Assembly: GCA_003162425.1 (NCBI GenBank)
Contig: PMOK01000037.1
Coordinates: 32,668 to 96,667, forward strand
Origin: Bryobacterales bacterium
GTDB lineage: Bacteria > Acidobacteriota > Terriglobia > Bryobacterales > Bryobacteraceae
Direction of reading: 5' to 3'
Length of the DNA stretch: 64,000 nt
Positions 62,081-64,000 of this stretch are shown piece by piece (positions within the stretch are counted from its first letter, which is position 1; each line of letters begins with the position of its first letter). The notes beneath the pieces were generated by a model, which made no database searches, had not been told where the DNA came from, and saw nothing but the letters and a program-made list of their open reading frames with translations. Position numbers and translations under genes: made by a program.

Positions 62081-62108
62081 TGTAGCCCCGCGCGTAAGCA
62101 AGGGGACT
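62081..62108. repeat. GCGCGTAAGCAAGGGGAC repeat, copy 3
   Basis: TGTAGCCCCGCGCGTAAGCAAGGGGACT, one base different from the copy at 51943. It is inserted between ftsL and ftsI within the operon, 10 bp before the ftsI start. Confidence 0.75.
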
Positions 62109-62118
62109 TTTGGACACC

Positions 62119-64000
62119 ATGAACACCCTGGCGACAAGACGCGTACACCTGCTAGCCCGCCTGGCGTTCGTCTGGGTGGCGCTGATCGTCGCTCGCCTGG
62201 TCCAAATCCAGATCGTCCAGCATAACGAGTACAAAAAACTAGCCGCCCAACAACAGGAGAAAACTCTCGAGCTCCAAGCCCCGCGCGGCACCATCGTAGA
62301 CCGCATGGGCCAACGCCTGGCCATCAGCCTGCCCGCGGAATCCGTCTGCGTCGATCCATTGCGAGTCCCAGACTTACCCATCGCCGCCGACATCCTGTCC
62401 AAAATCCTCAATCTGGATTCAAACGACCTGCTCGCAAGAATGACCGAAGCAGCCGCCTCCAAGCACGGATTCGTGTGGGTGAAGCGGAAGATCACCGCCG
62501 AAGAATCCGAGCGGTTGCGGGATTTGAAGCTCGAGTGGATCGAGTTTCGCAGCGAGAGCCAGCGCTTCTATCCCAACCAGTCGCTCGCGGCGCACGTCAT
62601 CGGCGACGTGGATTTTGCACAGAAGGGCAACGGCGGCATCGAGCAAAGCTTGGAAGCCCGCCTGAAGGGACGCTCTGGCGAACTCCACGTCACCCGCGAC
62701 GTCCAGAAACGCGGCTTCGAGTCGAAAGTGGAGACCCAGCCGCAAGCCGGCCAGGACATTCGTCTCACCATTGACGCCCGCATCCAATTCGTCGCGGAAC
62801 GCGAAGTGAAAAAAATGGTCCAGACCCACCACGCCAAGTGGGGCAGCGCCGTGGCCATCGATCCGCACACCGGCGATATCCTGGCCCTTGCGAACTTTCC
62901 CACCTTCGATCCGAACGAACCGCCCAAAAAAGAGGATCTGCAAGCGCGCGAAAACCTGGCTGTGACGGCGCCCTTCGAGCCCGGCTCCGTATTCAAGGTG
63001 ATTACGCTTTCGGCTGCGCTCGAAACCACCAAGCTTGGGCCGGCAAGCATAATTCCGTGCGGCGGCGGAAAAATAACGCTGTTCGGACGCACCATCCACG
63101 ATCACAACAGCTATTGGGCGTTGTCGATGGAGGACGTGCTGGCCCGTTCAAGCAATATCGGCGCCATCAACATCGGATTGACAGTCGGTCAGAACAAGAT
63201 GTTCGAATATCTTCGGCGCTACGGCATTGGTGCCAGGACCGGAGTCCCGCTTCCCGGCGAATCTCCGGGAATGCTTCGGCCTCTGCGCCACTGGGAGAGA
63301 ACTTCGCTCGCTTCCATCTCCATGGGACATGAAGTCGGCGTCACTGCGTTGCAGCTTGCACGCATCGGTACAGTAATCGCCAGCGGAGGATTGCTGATAC
63401 AGCCGCGCTTGACCATGGATACTCCCATCGCCCAGCCCGTCCGTATTCTGAAACCGGAAACCGCCCTCACCATGCGCCGCATGATGGAAGGCGTCGTGCT
63501 CAAAACTTACGGCACCGGCCACAAGTACTGCCGGATCCCGGGGTACACCGCAGCCGGCAAAACCGGCACGGCTCAGATTTACGATTACCGCACGCGTCAA
63601 TATACGCACTTATACAACGCGTCCTTCCTGGGCTTTGCGCCTGTCACCAATCCAGCCATCGTAGTAGTGGTAACTATCAGCGGCACCGAGGGCACGGCCG
63701 GCTACGGGGGTCCAGCGGTTGGGCCTGCTTTTCGCGAAGTGGCCGCCGCCGCGCTGCGCCTGATGGACGTACCGAAAGATTTACCCGAGATGCTTCCTTC
63801 ACCCGAACGCGATCAGGCCGACGAGAACGACGTGGCCATCGCGGGGCTTGGTTCTTCCATCCCTCCCCCGCTGGTCCAAGCGGAGGATGCCGTTGCCGCC
63901 GACGACCGACCGGCGGCTTCCGCAGAAAGCGCTTCGGACCAGCGGACTTTTTTGGCAGAGGCGAAAACCAATCCGGCGCGGGACCTGGCTGGTCCGCGCG
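62119..64000 (+). CDS. ftsI: Septal penicillin-binding protein FtsI/PBP, incomplete at window end
   Basis: Open to the window edge (over 627 codons), hence missing from the ORF track. One N-terminal TM ('LLARLAFVWVALIVARLVQIQIV') is followed by the PBP dimerisation domain ('APRGTIVDRMGQRLAIS') and the transpeptidase domain with all three active-site motifs: S290-V-F-K293 ('FEPGSVFK'), S344-S-N and K481-T-G-T-A. This class B PBP cross-links septal peptidoglycan. After 'AAAALRLMDVPKDLP' the sequence enters an acidic, Pro/Ala-rich linker, so a further domain (PASTA-like in SpoVD-type proteins) may follow beyond the window. Confidence 0.92.
   Translation, partial: MNTLATRRVHLLARLAFVWVALIVARLVQIQIVQHNEYKKLAAQQQEKTLELQAPRGTIVDRMGQRLAISLPAESVCVDPLRVPDLPIAADILSKILNLDSNDLLARMTEAAASKHGFVWVKRKITAEESERLRDLKLEWIEFRSESQRFYPNQSLAAHVIGDVDFAQKGNGGIEQSLEARLKGRSGELHVTRDVQKRGFESKVETQPQAGQDIRLTIDARIQFVAEREVKKMVQTHHAKWGSAVAIDPHTGDILALANFPTFDPNEPPKKEDLQARENLAVTAPFEPGSVFKVITLSAALETTKLGPASIIPCGGGKITLFGRTIHDHNSYWALSMEDVLARSSNIGAINIGLTVGQNKMFEYLRRYGIGARTGVPLPGESPGMLRPLRHWERTSLASISMGHEVGVTALQLARIGTVIASGGLLIQPRLTMDTPIAQPVRILKPETALTMRRMMEGVVLKTYGTGHKYCRIPGYTAAGKTGTAQIYDYRTRQYTHLYNASFLGFAPVTNPAIVVVVTISGTEGTAGYGGPAVGPAFREVAAAALRLMDVPKDLPEMLPSPERDQADENDVAIAGLGSSIPPPLVQAEDAVAADDRPAASAESASDQRTFLAEAKTNPARDLAGPR

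Overview
The window looks like a chromosomal segment of an Acidobacteriota bacterium, probably close to Bryobacterales/Solibacter. This is inferred from gene content: a giant Oar-like TonB-dependent receptor, several CRTAC1-type (VCBS/FG-GAP plus ASPIC/UnbV) proteins, an ADOP-type FtsX permease, a TIGR03437-type surface protein, a BlaI/BlaR1 pair with unusual C-terminal repeats, and many short hairpin repeats. The sequence is GC-rich. An unusually large number of genes carry frameshifts.

Left part (1-7.3 kb): a defence-type island. The C-terminus of a helicase-like protein (+) converges on a minus-strand operon. In transcription order that operon encodes a ComEC-type metallo-beta-lactamase-fold protein, a fused E2-E1 ubiquitin-like activating/conjugating enzyme, a JAMM peptidase and a four-TM membrane protein. 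It resembles the Cap2/Cap3 part of type II CBASS, but an MBL protein sits where the CD-NTase would be. A HigB-like toxin and a HigA/ImmA-type antitoxin-peptidase are divergent from it. The stretch ends at a 3' fragment of tRNA-Pro next to a broken tyrosine recombinase.

7.3-12.2 kb: gene debris. It holds the integrase remnant, a frameshifted IS3-family element, a transposase relic, a second integrase C-terminus abutting an intact tRNA-Arg(CCG), and two truncated ABC exporter genes.

12.2-25.6 kb: a blaI-blaR1-repeat protein operon with clear BlaI-like operators, a membrane regulator-like protein, the TonB-dependent receptor, two CRTAC1 proteins, a MITE-like element and a TPR protein.

25.9-34.8 kb: a tightly coupled seven-gene operon. 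It encodes DAHP synthase, a hydrazine-synthase-alpha-like haem protein, CRTAC1, a YVTN propeller fused to a dihaem peroxidase-like domain, a Reg_prop-type propeller, a RidA-family protein and a periplasmic amino-acid-type binding protein. I know of no described system with this composition.

34.9-49.8 kb: a broken toxin-antitoxin pair, a quinone-oxidoreductase-like enzyme, divergent UspA genes, a small membrane protein coupled to an ADOP permease, a degenerate GGDEF protein, a GT39-like glycosyltransferase, and two chemoreceptors bracketed by 73-bp direct repeats.

49.8-60 kb: infA coupled to a GH15-like secreted glycosidase, a broken membrane protein, a pentahaem cytochrome with a PQQ-type sugar dehydrogenase, a broken HEAT-repeat gene, a TIGR03437 protein, then a row of toxin-antitoxin loci (VapBC-like, Phd/PIN, HicB with broken HicA) around a frameshifted pyrophosphatase.

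60.2-64 kb: the start of the division/cell-wall (dcw) cluster: mraZ with its direct-repeat boxes, rsmH, an ftsL-like gene and ftsI, which runs off the end of the window.
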